A stretch of DNA of 64,000 nucleotides from assembly GCA_045637205.1 (NCBI GenBank), contig JAZTYY010000078.1, positions 1-64,000 of the forward strand, written 5' to 3'. Source of the stretch: RGIG4608 sp045637205 (GTDB lineage Bacteria; Bacillota; Clostridia; Oscillospirales; CAG-272). Both the position numbers and the translations under genes were made by a program. Position 1 is the first letter of the stretch, and every line of letters begins with the position of its first letter. The notes beneath the pieces are model-generated. The model did not search any database. It had not been told where the DNA came from and saw nothing but the letters and a program-made list of their open reading frames with translations. Of the stretch, positions 51,542-60,465 are shown piece by piece.

Positions 51542-51922
51542 ATGAATAAATATGAATTTGCATCCTATATTGAGGATTTTTATGGAATAAAATATGATTG
51601 CCCGTTTGAAGATGAGCTTGACGCTTGGGTCTTTCGTCACCCTGACAACAAAAAGTGGTTTGCGCTTGTTATGACTATCAAAAAGTCCAAATTAGGCATT
51701 GACAGCAATGAGTATATTGATGTCGTAAACCTTAAATGTGCCCCGGAAATTATGGATGACCTTTGGCAAGAAAAAGGTATTTTCCCTGCCTATCACATGA
51801 ACAAAAAGCACTGGTTAACACTTTGTCTTGATGGCTCATGCGATGATGAAACCATAAAGTTCGTTACAAACATTAGCCATACATTAACTAAAAATAAAAT
51901 AAAACAGATTAAAAGCAGGTAA
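51542..51922 (+). CDS. MmcQ/YjbR-family protein
   Basis: The 126-aa protein fits the MmcQ/YjbR family (CyaY-like fold). It opens Y-E-F-A-S-Y-I-E-D-F-Y-G, has V-F-R-H-P-D-N-K-K-W-F-A-L-V-M at 30-44, V-N-L-K-C-A-P-E near 62, and G-I-F-P-A-Y-H-M-N-K-K-H-W-L-T-L near 78-95. The family binds DNA or nucleotides, with an unclear cellular role. It has its own promoter and an AGTAGGTG ribosome binding site. The next gene, a diacylglycerol-kinase-like enzyme, has a separate promoter. Confidence 0.85.
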   Translation: MNKYEFASYIEDFYGIKYDCPFEDELDAWVFRHPDNKKWFALVMTIKKSKLGIDSNEYIDVVNLKCAPEIMDDLWQEKGIFPAYHMNKKHWLTLCLDGSCDDETIKFVTNISHTLTKNKIKQIKSR

Positions 51923-51974
51923 GCATCATATTTATCCACTTTTGTCAACAATTGTTGATAAATGTCGAAATGTA

Positions 51975-52003
51975 TTGAAATATTGAAAAAAATGTTGTAT
52001 CAT
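51975..52003 (+). promoter_or_regulatory. Promoter of the diacylglycerol-kinase-like gene
   Basis: TTGAAA (51975-51980), a 17-bp spacer and TATCAT (51998-52003), 35 bp before the chosen start. Confidence 0.6.
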
Positions 52004-52037
52004 TATCGTAACTAATTTTAAAAGGATGTTTTGTATT

Positions 52038-52883
52038 ATGATTTACATTTTGTATAACCCACATTCCGGACAAAAACAAAATTGGACAAATGAAAAGTTA
52101 CTCAATTTAGAAAATCAATTCAAGGGAAAATTATATGACATAACAACAATAAAGAGTTACTTGGAGTTTTGCTCAACAATGTGTGAAGATGATGCGATTA
52201 TTATTTGTGGTGGTGACGGCACAATAAATCAATTCGTAAATCGCACAAAGGATATTGATATCAAAGCCGATATTCTTTACTTCTCAAACGGTTCAGGTAA
52301 TGACTTTGCGCGTGATTTGAATCACGAAAAGGCAGACAAGCCCTTTTCAATCAAACCCTATTTGAAGGATTTGCCAATAGTTGAGGTTAAGGGCAAGACC
52401 TATCATTTCTTGAACAACGTAGGCTTTGGTATTGATGGATACTGCTGTGAGCAGGGTGATATTCAAAAGGCTAAGGGTAAAACTGCAATAAATTACACTG
52501 CAATTGCTATAACAGGTCTTCTCTTCCACTTCAAGCCAAGAAATGCTAAGATTAGTGTTGACGGTGTTACAAGTGAATATCGCAAGGTTTGGTTAGCGCC
52601 AACCATGAAAGGTAGATATTACGGCGGTGGTATGATGCCTACTCCTAAACAAGATAGATCAAATCCCGACAAATCTTTGAGCATACTCTTGTATCACAAT
52701 GCAGGTAAATTAAAAGCTTTAATGGTATTCCCAAAAATTTTCAAGGGAGAGCACGTTAAACATGCAAATATGGTCACAATTAAAACAGGCCACGAAATTA
52801 CTGTTACCTTTGACCGTCCAACACCATTGCAAATTGACGGTGAAACAATTCTTGACGTAACTACATATACTGCTAAAGCATAA
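52038..52883 (+). CDS. Diacylglycerol/lipid kinase family protein
   Basis: The 281-aa protein belongs to the DagK/YegS/BmrU lipid kinases, which phosphorylate membrane lipids or sphingoid-type alcohols using ATP. Y-N-P-H-S-G-Q (5-11), I-C-G-G-D-G-T-I-N (56-64, nucleotide-binding) and F-S-N-G-S-G-N-D-F-A-R (84-94) are the family motifs. L-Q-I-D-G-E near the C-terminus is the last conserved strand. The start is the ATG 12 nt after AAAGGATG; the earlier ATG overlaps the ribosome binding site. It ends in a shared terminator with the convergent DUF2179-type gene. Confidence 0.9.
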   Translation: MIYILYNPHSGQKQNWTNEKLLNLENQFKGKLYDITTIKSYLEFCSTMCEDDAIIICGGDGTINQFVNRTKDIDIKADILYFSNGSGNDFARDLNHEKADKPFSIKPYLKDLPIVEVKGKTYHFLNNVGFGIDGYCCEQGDIQKAKGKTAINYTAIAITGLLFHFKPRNAKISVDGVTSEYRKVWLAPTMKGRYYGGGMMPTPKQDRSNPDKSLSILLYHNAGKLKALMVFPKIFKGEHVKHANMVTIKTGHEITVTFDRPTPLQIDGETILDVTTYTAKA

Positions 52884-52887
52884 ATAA

Positions 52888-52915
52888 AAGCCGAGAAGCA
52901 CAAGCTTCTCGGCTT
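52888..52915. terminator. Bidirectional terminator
   Basis: AAGCCGAGAAGC (52888-52899) pairs perfectly with GCTTCTCGGCTT (52904-52915) between convergent genes. Confidence 0.85.
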
Positions 52916-52918
52916 ATT

Positions 52919-53470
52919 TTATTTGAGCATTCCATAGCCGCCTGCATATTTGCTGACGTCACTTGCAACAACGAAAACCTTATTGTCACAAATCTTTCTG
53001 ATTTCCTTTAATACTTTAGTTGATTCCTTTCTTGCAAGAACAATGAAAATCATGTTCATCTTATCCTTTGATCCATATCCGTCAAGCACTGTATACCCCA
53101 TATTTCTCTCTTTGAGATATGTGGTTATAAGCTCAGTATTTTCATCATTTGCAAAAAGCTCAAGGTTGCTTGTACCAATTGCCAACTTACTTTCAATAGT
53201 TGAACCAAGGAAAAGTCCTACCGCATAACCAAAGCAATAAAAAACAAGTAACAAATAATCATCACCAAGCGTGCTTACAAGCGTTGATATTACAAGTCCC
53301 CATATCATACACTCAACAAAGCCAAGCATTGCTGCCTTTAATCTTTGCCCTTTAACCATCATACAGGTTTTAAGTGCCTGTATACTTATTTCAACTATTT
53401 TAGCGCCACATACCATAAGACAAACCAAAATTGGATGTATATTGCGCAACGTATCCAAAAATGCTGACAT
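52919..53470 (-). CDS. UPF0316-type membrane protein (DUF5698 plus DUF2179)
   Basis: The 183-aa protein has three membrane segments in residues 10-95 (the DUF5698 part, with K-I-V-E-I-S-I-Q-A-L-K-T at 24-35) and a C-terminal cytoplasmic DUF2179 domain. That domain runs from N-M-G-Y-T-V-L-D-G-Y-G through M-N-M-I-F-I-V-L-A-R-K to V-F-V-V-A-S-D-V-S-K-Y. The full layout matches UPF0316. DUF2179 resembles small ligand-binding domains of YitT-type proteins; the function is unknown. It lies between convergent and co-directional neighbours with its own spacing. Confidence 0.88.
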   Translation of the reverse strand: MSAFLDTLRNIHPILVCLMVCGAKIVEISIQALKTCMMVKGQRLKAAMLGFVECMIWGLVISTLVSTLGDDYLLLVFYCFGYAVGLFLGSTIESKLAIGTSNLELFANDENTELITTYLKERNMGYTVLDGYGSKDKMNMIFIVLARKESTKVLKEIRKICDNKVFVVASDVSKYAGGYGMLK

Positions 53471-53515
53471 ATCCTTCTCTCCTCCATTATAATTTTATAA
53501 ACTATTTCATTTAAA

Positions 53516-54481
53516 TTAGCTTTCAAGACAATCAAAAATCTCGTTCCAAACTCTATCGTCCTGCTTGGTCATCAAATCCCAATCAAATGAATTAAGAAAT
53601 TCCTTTTTCTGTTCATCGGTAGTGAGCTTTTTTTGTTTGGTAAGCTTGTTTTTTGCATTTATATACTCACCAAGGTGTGCAACCGCATCAGTTGTATAGT
53701 TTGGATTATGTCCCTTACCGTGTTCAAGAATGAACTTTATATTTTCTTTACCATCAAGCGCATTTTTCAATGTGTTATAATGCACCTTTGCGCTGCAAAG
53801 CATATCGTTATCTGAATATATAAGCAACACCTTAGCCTTAGTATTTGCCAGTGTTTCAACGGCACTATATTTCACAAATTCAGGGTTGGTTGACTCTTCA
53901 AGCTCCATAATTACCCTTCTATATGGCTTAAGTATTCCACCAAAGAAGGCATTAACAAGAAGATTCACTGAAACGAAGCCCGAAAGTACGACCACATGTG
54001 AAATTTCAGGATGAAGTGCTGAAATATTCAATGTCGAAAATCCACCCCAGCTATGTCCCATTACTGAAAAATCATATCCTGCAAAACGGCTGTCCCCTTT
54101 AAGTGTTAAAAGACAATCGTTAAGATCGCACAACGATTGAGACATTCCATTAGGTGTCTCACCACCGGACTCCATACAGCCTGTGTGGTCATATGCAAAC
54201 ACAAGATATCCGTGACGACAAAGTATCTCAATTTCCTTCATATATGAGGTGTGTCCACCACCAAAGCCGTGGTCGAATACAACTATTCTTTTTTCAATGG
54301 GATTCTCATAGGAATAAAGGTATCCTGAAAGCTTATGTCCTTTAGATGAGTTGAAATTATAGCTTTCACAATTAAGTCCCGTAAAATCCTTAGCAGTAAA
54401 ATAAAATGCCGTACCATTGTCATCGCAACGGGTATATGCCATTGCTCTATATCCATTAACTATTTGTTTTTCAAAAATCAT
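53516..54481 (-). CDS. Alpha/beta hydrolase
   Basis: The 321-aa cytoplasmic protein starts at the ATG behind TTGGAGA. The fold elements are F-D-H-G-F-G-G-G (oxyanion region), F-A-Y-D-H-T-G (early strand), G-H-S-W-G-G (nucleophile Ser), Y-S-D-N-D (catalytic Asp) and H-G-K-G-H-N (catalytic His). A cap domain lies between the nucleophile and the Asp. The sequence resembles lysophospholipase/carboxylesterase-like hydrolases, but no substrate is evident. It is monocistronic, with a good promoter. Confidence 0.88.
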   Translation of the reverse strand: MIFEKQIVNGYRAMAYTRCDDNGTAFYFTAKDFTGLNCESYNFNSSKGHKLSGYLYSYENPIEKRIVVFDHGFGGGHTSYMKEIEILCRHGYLVFAYDHTGCMESGGETPNGMSQSLCDLNDCLLTLKGDSRFAGYDFSVMGHSWGGFSTLNISALHPEISHVVVLSGFVSVNLLVNAFFGGILKPYRRVIMELEESTNPEFVKYSAVETLANTKAKVLLIYSDNDMLCSAKVHYNTLKNALDGKENIKFILEHGKGHNPNYTTDAVAHLGEYINAKNKLTKQKKLTTDEQKKEFLNSFDWDLMTKQDDRVWNEIFDCLES

Positions 54482-54521
54482 ATTTTTTCTCCAATCCAAA
54501 TTAGCATCTTCATTACAAATT

Positions 54522-54550
54522 AGTATAACATATAAACAATAATTTTGCAA
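54522..54550 (-). promoter_or_regulatory. Promoter of the alpha/beta hydrolase gene
   Basis: On the minus strand TTGCAA (54545-54550), a 17-bp spacer and TATACT (54522-54527), about 40 bp before the start codon. Confidence 0.75.
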
Positions 54551-54681
54551 TAATTATTGCAAATTTCGAGCTTTATTTACCAAAAAATAAAAATTTGTAC
54601 TTTTTTTGAAAAAGGTCTTTAATTATTCATAAATATGTGATATAATTAAATTGAAAAAATTTGTGCAAATGGAGATTTGAT

Positions 54682-56457
54682 ATGAAAAACACCATCAAAT
54701 TACTTACTTTATTGCTCTTGCTTGTAATGCTTTTGCAATCAACAGTGCTCCCTGCACTTGCGTTAACTCCCCTCGACGCTTCTGTCGATTATTACGCAGC
54801 TGCAGCTCAGCCATCTAAATATTCAAGCCAATACAACTCAGGTCAGCGTGACGTTGTAGCAACAACCCTCAACGGCACAAGCGCTGATTCCTATTACTCA
54901 GGAAACTATGAATATGACGTGCTTTCAGAAAAGAGCGCTACTGAAATCAAGAATGCTCTTGCAACTCTTATGAAGAGCACACATTCTCGCACATCCTCTT
55001 ATGATGATTGTCACTACAAAGCAAATCGTACTGACTGTGAAAATGAGGACGGCAGAGTTTCTCTTATCTACACAAGCTACTCCGCTACCATGAATCAGTG
55101 GAATGGTTGGAACCGTGAACACGTTTGGCCTAAATCACTTGGTGGAGATACAACAACTGGCGGTGGTGCTGACTTGCATCATATTCGTCCCTCCGACGCA
55201 AGTGTAAATAGCAGCCGTGGTAACAAAAAATACGGAAATGCTCCTAGTGGCACAGCAAAATACGGTTCAAACCCCGCAAGTGGTGTACTTGGCGGACATT
55301 ATAACAGCACATACTTTGAACCCCTTGACAACGTTAAAGGTGACGTTGCAAGAATCTGTCTTTACGTTTACGTAAGATGGGGCTCTTCTTGGGGTGCAAC
55401 TGATATTACTAAGGTATTCCAAAGCGTTGACGTTCTTCTTGAATGGTGCGAGCTCGACCCAGTAGATACTTGGGAGCTCGGTAGAAACGAAGTAGTTCAG
55501 GATATTCAGGGTAACAGAAACATTTTCATTGACTATCCCGAATATGCATGGCTCATTTTTGGTCGTGAGGTTCCTGCCGATATGACTACTCCCTCAGGTG
55601 AAGCTCAGTCTAATTCTCACCATTGGAACAATGGCACTATCACAACTCAAGCTACATGTACAACAGCAGGCGTTAAGACATACACTTGCACAGACAGTGG
55701 CTGTGGAGAAACAAAAACTGAAACAATAGCTGCTCTTGGCCACTCATACGGCACAGCTTCTATCACAACAAATGCAACATGTACAACATCCGGTGTGAAA
55801 ACGTATACTTGCTCACGTTGTGGAACAACAAAAACCGAAACAATTAAGGCTACAGGTCACTCATACGGAGATTGGATTATCGACGTTGAAGCAACTGAAA
55901 CCTCCACAGGCTCAAAGCACAGAATTTGTGCAACCTGTAATTACAACGACACAGCTACAATTCCGATTGTAGGACATGAGCATCAGTACACCAACGCAGT
56001 GACTCCTCCCACATGTGAGGACGAAGGATTTACAACTCATACTTGTCGTTGTGGTGATAGTTATATAGACAATTATAAGGATAAGCTTGACCACTCATAT
56101 AGCAACGGTACTTGCTCAAGATGTGGTAAAGTTGACCCCTCTCTTCCCACTTTCACAACCGATGATTTCTCAAATATTGTAACAAAGCTTCTTTCAGGTG
56201 TTTACACAGGAAGGGACAAGTATATCAAGATTTGCGAAGCAATCAATATATACAACACTCTCACAGATTCTCAGAAATCTTCTGTAAGTGGCAAATACAA
56301 CACACTTAAAACAATCGTTTCACAATACAATAATGAAGTTGAGGCAGTAAATGAAGAAGCAGATGCAGTTGGATATCACTACGTTGTAGTAGACGTTGTT
56401 TCAGCAGACGAGCTTTGCTTTGCTATCTATTCTCTTCTTAACAAAAAGTATCTTTGA
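54682..56457 (+). CDS. Secreted endonuclease I-family nuclease with cysteine repeats
   Basis: The 591-aa protein starts at the ATG behind AAATGGAGA. A signal peptide covers the first 30 or so residues. Residues 60-300 are an endonuclease I domain. N-R-E-H-V-W-P-K-S-L-G-G carries the catalytic His, and A-D-L-H-H-I-R-P-S-D-A-S-V-N-S-S-R-G-N-K has the metal-binding and catalytic residues. Next come four cysteine repeats (T-x-A-T-C-T-T-x-G-V-K-T-Y-T-C ... C-G-x-T-K-T-E-T-I), related to those in the giant lipoprotein. A helical tail with no anchor follows. It may degrade extracellular DNA for nutrition or against biofilms. A lipoprotein gene follows 13 bp later. Confidence 0.9.
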   Translation: MKNTIKLLTLLLLLVMLLQSTVLPALALTPLDASVDYYAAAAQPSKYSSQYNSGQRDVVATTLNGTSADSYYSGNYEYDVLSEKSATEIKNALATLMKSTHSRTSSYDDCHYKANRTDCENEDGRVSLIYTSYSATMNQWNGWNREHVWPKSLGGDTTTGGGADLHHIRPSDASVNSSRGNKKYGNAPSGTAKYGSNPASGVLGGHYNSTYFEPLDNVKGDVARICLYVYVRWGSSWGATDITKVFQSVDVLLEWCELDPVDTWELGRNEVVQDIQGNRNIFIDYPEYAWLIFGREVPADMTTPSGEAQSNSHHWNNGTITTQATCTTAGVKTYTCTDSGCGETKTETIAALGHSYGTASITTNATCTTSGVKTYTCSRCGTTKTETIKATGHSYGDWIIDVEATETSTGSKHRICATCNYNDTATIPIVGHEHQYTNAVTPPTCEDEGFTTHTCRCGDSYIDNYKDKLDHSYSNGTCSRCGKVDPSLPTFTTDDFSNIVTKLLSGVYTGRDKYIKICEAINIYNTLTDSQKSSVSGKYNTLKTIVSQYNNEVEAVNEEADAVGYHYVVVDVVSADELCFAIYSLLNKKYL

Positions 56458-56470
56458 TTAGGAGGTTATT

Positions 56471-57058
56471 ATGAAAAGAATTTTAATAGTAGTACTTTTA
56501 TTAATATCAATCGTCATTTGCCTCCCTTCATGCTTTGATGATAACACAAACAATACACCTACAATTGAAGAAAACGTAGATTTTGCATCATACAATTCAA
56601 TGTTTGAAAAAGAATTTACTGATTACACAATTGAGGTTTCCATAATCGGAACAAACAACGAAGTAATTAACGAAACATATAACGTTTCTCTTGAAAACGG
56701 TGTTAGAGTAGTTACATATCGCATTGAACGTCTTAATCAATTTACTATTGAAGGTGATCAAATATCCATCCCCGAAGGTTACATTTCTATTGAAGAAGGT
56801 ACTTACACCGAAAATACTGAAAGATTTAACGTTCCGAAATTCAACTTTTCTTACACATGTCTTGGTACATCCGACGTAACATTGCCTACCTCATATTCAT
56901 CCAGCATAACAAACATTGCAAGTTTCATGGGCTCAAGCCTTAGTGTTACTGATGCTTCTGTTAAGCTTGAATTTAAAGGCAGCTCAGCACAAGCAATTTC
57001 AATTTCATATGTTACTGAATCGGAAAACACAGTTAGTATCAAATACATTTTCAACTAA
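56471..57058 (+). CDS. Lipoprotein of unknown function downstream of the nuclease
   Basis: The 195-aa protein has a short signal sequence ending in C-L-P-S-C, giving a lipidated Cys, and follows a strong AGGAGG site. The rest is beta-rich (F-T-D-Y-T-I-E-V-S-I-I-G-T, then V-R-V-V-T-Y-R-I-E-R-L, then A-I-S-I-S-Y-V) with a single Cys near residue 135, and matches no family I recognise. Being in one operon with the secreted endonuclease, it may hold or inhibit that enzyme at the cell surface. It ends in a strong terminator. Confidence 0.75.
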   Translation: MKRILIVVLLLISIVICLPSCFDDNTNNTPTIEENVDFASYNSMFEKEFTDYTIEVSIIGTNNEVINETYNVSLENGVRVVTYRIERLNQFTIEGDQISIPEGYISIEEGTYTENTERFNVPKFNFSYTCLGTSDVTLPTSYSSSITNIASFMGSSLSVTDASVKLEFKGSSAQAISISYVTESENTVSIKYIFN

Positions 57059-57064
57059 TAAACT

Positions 57065-57096
57065 AAAAAACAGGAGCAATTTTGCTCCTGTTTTTT
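57065..57096 (+). terminator. Terminator of the nuclease-lipoprotein operon
   Basis: AAAAAACAGGAGCA (57065-57078) pairs perfectly with TGCTCCTGTTTTTT (57083-57096). The T-tail ends 12 bp before the next promoter. Confidence 0.9.
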
Positions 57097-57108
57097 ATAC
57101 TTATGTGC

Positions 57109-57137
57109 TTGAAAATATCCTTTATTTATGGTATAAT
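57109..57137 (+). promoter_or_regulatory. Promoter of the TetM-like gene
   Basis: TTGAAA (57109-57114), a 17-bp spacer and TATAAT (57132-57137), 27 bp before the start codon. Confidence 0.75.
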
Positions 57138-57164
57138 AACAAAAAATTAGGAAAGGAGAAAAAT

Positions 57165-59753
57165 ATGAAAAAGAAGTTGACTATTGGTATTTTGGCACAC
57201 GTTGACGCAGGCAAAACTACTCTTTCAGAGGCTTTGCTTTATATTTCAGGCAAGATAAGAACGCTTGGCAGAGTTGACCACAAAAACACCTTTCTTGACA
57301 CAAATGACGTTGAACGTGAGCGTGGTATAACTATCTTTTCAAAGCAGGCTCGTTTTAGTAGCGAGAACTGTGATTTTATTCTCCTTGACACACCCGGGCA
57401 CGTGGACTTTTCAGCTGAAACTGAGCGTGTTCTTTCCCTTTTGGATTATGCAATTTTAGTTATAAGTGCCGCGGACGGTGTGCAAAACCACACTCGAACA
57501 CTTTGGAATTTGCTTGAATTTTATAACGTTCCCACATTTATTTTCGTTAACAAAAGTGACATTGCAATAAAAACCAAGGACGAGCTTGAAGCCGAGATTT
57601 CTTCAACCCTTTCACCTAATTGCGTTGCGTTTTTTGACACTCAATCAAAGCATGAGCTTGACGAAAAATTGGCACTTGTTAACGAAGCTTTTTTAGAGGA
57701 TTTTCTTTCCGAAGAGCCCATTGATGAGGGTGCGATTGCAACTCTTATTTCAGATAGGGCTTTATTCCCCATTGTATTCGGATCTGCCCTTAGAATGCAC
57801 GGCATTGATTTTTTACTTGAAACCATCGACAAATATTCACTTTCACCCCTTTATGAGAGTGAAAAATTCGGTGCGAAGGTATATAAAATTTCACGCGTTG
57901 GAAACACTCGTCTTTCATATATGAAGGTTACAAGTGGCTCACTTGCTGCCCGTGATGAGATTTCATATTTGAGTGCTGATGGCAAGAAGATTTGCGAAAA
58001 AATTAGTCAAATCCGTCTTTACTCAGGTGACAAATTTGAGCAAGTAGATTCGGTTTTTGCAGGTGAAATTTGTGCAATTATCGGGCTTTCTTCAACCTTT
58101 GCAGGACAAGGGCTCGGCATTGAAAGTGACACTTGTAAGCCCGTGCTTGAGCCTGTATTATCATATAGAATAATTTTACCCGAGGGATGCGACCAAAACC
58201 TTTATTTTCCCAAACTCAAAGAACTTGAGGAGGAAGAGCCTTCCCTTCATCTTTACTGGAACGAGGAGCTTTCGCAAATTGAGGCGCGCCTTATGGGTGA
58301 GATTCAAATTGATCTTATCAAACGACTTATTTTCGATAGATTCAATATTGAATGCGAGTTTGGTGCAGGCAATATTTTGTACAAGGAAAAAATCAAATCA
58401 AGGGCCATAGGTATTGGACATTTTGAGCCGCTTCGTCACTATGCTGAGGTGCAGCTCTTACTCGAGCCGCAACCGAAAGGCACGGGCTTGATTTTCGATA
58501 GCAAAATTCCCGAAAATATGCTTGCAACTAACTGGCAACGCCTCATTTTATCCCATTTGTATGAGAAAAATCACCGTGGTGTACTTACGGGTGCATTGCT
58601 TACCGATACGAAGATTACTATCGTTGCAGGCAAATCACATCTCAAGCATACCGAGGGTGGAGATTTTAGAGAAGCAACCTTGCGTGCAGTGCGTCATGGG
58701 CTTATGGTGGGTGGTTGCACTTTGCTTGAACCATATTACAAGTTTAGACTTGAAATTCCCTCCTCTTTGGTGGGACGTGCAATGAACGATTTGCAAATGC
58801 GCTCGGCTGAATTTGAGGTTGAAAGCACAACCGAAGATTTCACAAATATCGTAGGTAGAGCACCTGTTGCCACACTTCACGATTACATTAGTGAGGTTAT
58901 TTCCTACACTCGCGGACTTGGTCGTCTTTCTTGTGTAAGTGACGGCTATGACGAGTGCCACAATCAAGATGAAATTGTTGCTAAAACGGGTTACGACCCC
59001 GAAAGTGACATGGAGAATTCTCCCCATTCCGTTTTTTGCGCCCACGGTGCAGGATTTGTTGTAAATTGGAGAGAGGTTGAACAGTACAAGCATCTTGAAG
59101 CAGGTATTTCCCTCTCCCAAAATGCTGTAACCGTTATTCCAAGAGTAGCTTCCCTTGCCAAGAATTTCTCACTTTCAGATGAGGAAGTTGAGGCAATTAT
59201 GATGCGCACCTTCGGTCCTATAAGACGAAAGAAATACAGTGAGCCAAAGGTCATTTCAGCAGGCAAGTCAAGGCCCAGCAAAAAAGCTCAAATCAAGCAA
59301 GAAAGTATGATAATCATTGATGGTTATAACCTTATCTATGCGTGGGATTCTTTGAAGGAAATATCGGATTATTCACTTGAAAAAGCACGAGAAACCTTGA
59401 TGGACATTTTATCAAATTACGTTGCATTTACAAAGGAAAATTTGGTATTGGTTTTTGATGCCTACTTAGTTAAAGAGGGTGTTGGCTCGGAGTTTGAGCA
59501 CGACGGCTACAAGGTGGTTTTCACTAAGGAAAATCAAACGGCAGATGCCTACATTGAACGTATGATGCACGAGCTTGGTCCTAACTACAGAATTAGAGTT
59601 GTCACGGGTGACCGCCTTGTTCAGTTTGCCGCTGTGCATTCGGGAATTTCGCGAATGACAGTTAAGGAGTTCATTGATGAGCTTATCACAGTTGGCAATG
59701 AAATTACTGATTTTGTAAAAAAACTAACCGAAAACCAAGAATATATAAAATAA
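57165..59753 (+). CDS. TetM/EF-G-like ribosomal GTPase fused to an NYN nuclease domain
   Basis: The 862-aa protein starts at the ATG behind AGGAAAGGAG. Residues 1-690 follow the TetM/TetO and EF-G layout: P-loop A-H-V-D-A-G-K-T-T (11-19), R-G-I-T switch I, D-T-P-G-H-V-D-F switch II and N-K-S-D. Domains II-V follow. Residues 715-862 are an NYN (YacP-like) domain, with I-I-I-D-G-Y-N-L-I at 716-724, V-F-D-A-Y and V-V-T-G-D-R, which keep the acidic residues of PIN-like RNases. Ribosomal-protection GTPases release tetracycline. The added nuclease suggests a ribosome-linked RNA processing or rescue role instead. Fused forms occur in gut Clostridia; drug resistance is not proven. Confidence 0.9.
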   Translation: MKKKLTIGILAHVDAGKTTLSEALLYISGKIRTLGRVDHKNTFLDTNDVERERGITIFSKQARFSSENCDFILLDTPGHVDFSAETERVLSLLDYAILVISAADGVQNHTRTLWNLLEFYNVPTFIFVNKSDIAIKTKDELEAEISSTLSPNCVAFFDTQSKHELDEKLALVNEAFLEDFLSEEPIDEGAIATLISDRALFPIVFGSALRMHGIDFLLETIDKYSLSPLYESEKFGAKVYKISRVGNTRLSYMKVTSGSLAARDEISYLSADGKKICEKISQIRLYSGDKFEQVDSVFAGEICAIIGLSSTFAGQGLGIESDTCKPVLEPVLSYRIILPEGCDQNLYFPKLKELEEEEPSLHLYWNEELSQIEARLMGEIQIDLIKRLIFDRFNIECEFGAGNILYKEKIKSRAIGIGHFEPLRHYAEVQLLLEPQPKGTGLIFDSKIPENMLATNWQRLILSHLYEKNHRGVLTGALLTDTKITIVAGKSHLKHTEGGDFREATLRAVRHGLMVGGCTLLEPYYKFRLEIPSSLVGRAMNDLQMRSAEFEVESTTEDFTNIVGRAPVATLHDYISEVISYTRGLGRLSCVSDGYDECHNQDEIVAKTGYDPESDMENSPHSVFCAHGAGFVVNWREVEQYKHLEAGISLSQNAVTVIPRVASLAKNFSLSDEEVEAIMMRTFGPIRRKKYSEPKVISAGKSRPSKKAQIKQESMIIIDGYNLIYAWDSLKEISDYSLEKARETLMDILSNYVAFTKENLVLVFDAYLVKEGVGSEFEHDGYKVVFTKENQTADAYIERMMHELGPNYRIRVVTGDRLVQFAAVHSGISRMTVKEFIDELITVGNEITDFVKKLTENQEYIK

Positions 59754-59780
59754 ACCTGCGGAAAAATCCGCAGGTTTTTT
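59752..59780. terminator. Bidirectional terminator
   Basis: AAACCTGCGGA (59752-59762) pairs perfectly with TCCGCAGGTTT (59767-59777) between convergent genes, with T-tails on both strands. Confidence 0.85.
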
Positions 59781-60456
59781 ATCGTTTATATGTTTTTAGT
59801 AAAGCTTTTTTATCCTCACTTACGCGATAGCTTTCAAGTGCTTTTTGAATTGCTTTATTATGTGTCCATTTATCTTCTATAGTGTGGTTTTCGATGAATG
59901 GCAGGGTCTCATCGTATTGCTTTGCTAATGCAGTTGCAAAATACCACGCGACCATCATTTTAAGATAATAATCTTCTCCTTGGGTTTTTGAAACAAGTTC
60001 AAGATATTCGGTTTTAAAATCATCGCCAAGATAATGTACCATAAGCATTTCAATGCCAAATCTTTGTGTGTAAATATGCTCACTTTTAAGCCACTTTTTA
60101 ATGTAAATTAAAGCTTTTTCTTTGTTTTTTACAAAGGACTTTGGACGAAGTGAATCACACACTGACCAATTATCAATATATGGTAACAGCTTTTCAATTT
60201 CTTCTATGAAAATATCAAAATCTTTTATCTCTGAGAGAATATAAGAATGAAGATGATATTCCTCAAAATATGTGTGAGGTAGAATATTGATAAATTCAAT
60301 ATATTCACCACTTTTATATAACTCTTTGGCAAGCTTTTTAATACCAGGTAATCTTACGCCAATCATATTTTCTTTTGACACATTTGGAATAAGCGGAGAT
60401 GTAAAATCGCGATATTTTAAATCCTGCATTTCTATAAGCTTTTGAGTAATATCCAT
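59779..60456 (-). CDS. AlkD-like DNA alkylation repair protein
   Basis: The 225-aa protein starts at the ATG directly behind AAGGAGTGGCT. It consists of HEAT-like helical repeats and matches the AlkD family: G-V-R-L-P-G-I-K-K-L-A-K-E-L near 35, E-E-Y-H-L-H-S-Y-I-L-S-E-I near 65, I-D-N-W-S-V-C-D-S-L near 96, Q-R-F-G-I-E-M-L-M near 131, and a C-terminal K-A-I-Q-K-A-L-E-S-Y. AlkD excises N3- and N7-alkylated purines. The D-N-W x x x D arrangement gives the catalytic Asp. It lies 9 bp after the ECF component gene on the same strand, so it is probably read from the B12-controlled operon. Confidence 0.85.
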   Translation of the reverse strand: MDITQKLIEMQDLKYRDFTSPLIPNVSKENMIGVRLPGIKKLAKELYKSGEYIEFINILPHTYFEEYHLHSYILSEIKDFDIFIEEIEKLLPYIDNWSVCDSLRPKSFVKNKEKALIYIKKWLKSEHIYTQRFGIEMLMVHYLGDDFKTEYLELVSKTQGEDYYLKMMVAWYFATALAKQYDETLPFIENHTIEDKWTHNKAIQKALESYRVSEDKKALLKTYKR

Positions 60457-60465
60457 AGCCACTCC

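Noticed and set aside
57165..59753. A straightforward tetracycline-resistance gene
   Set aside because: The fused NYN domain and chromosomal context with no mobile flanks make resistance unproven, so it is described as TetM-like only.
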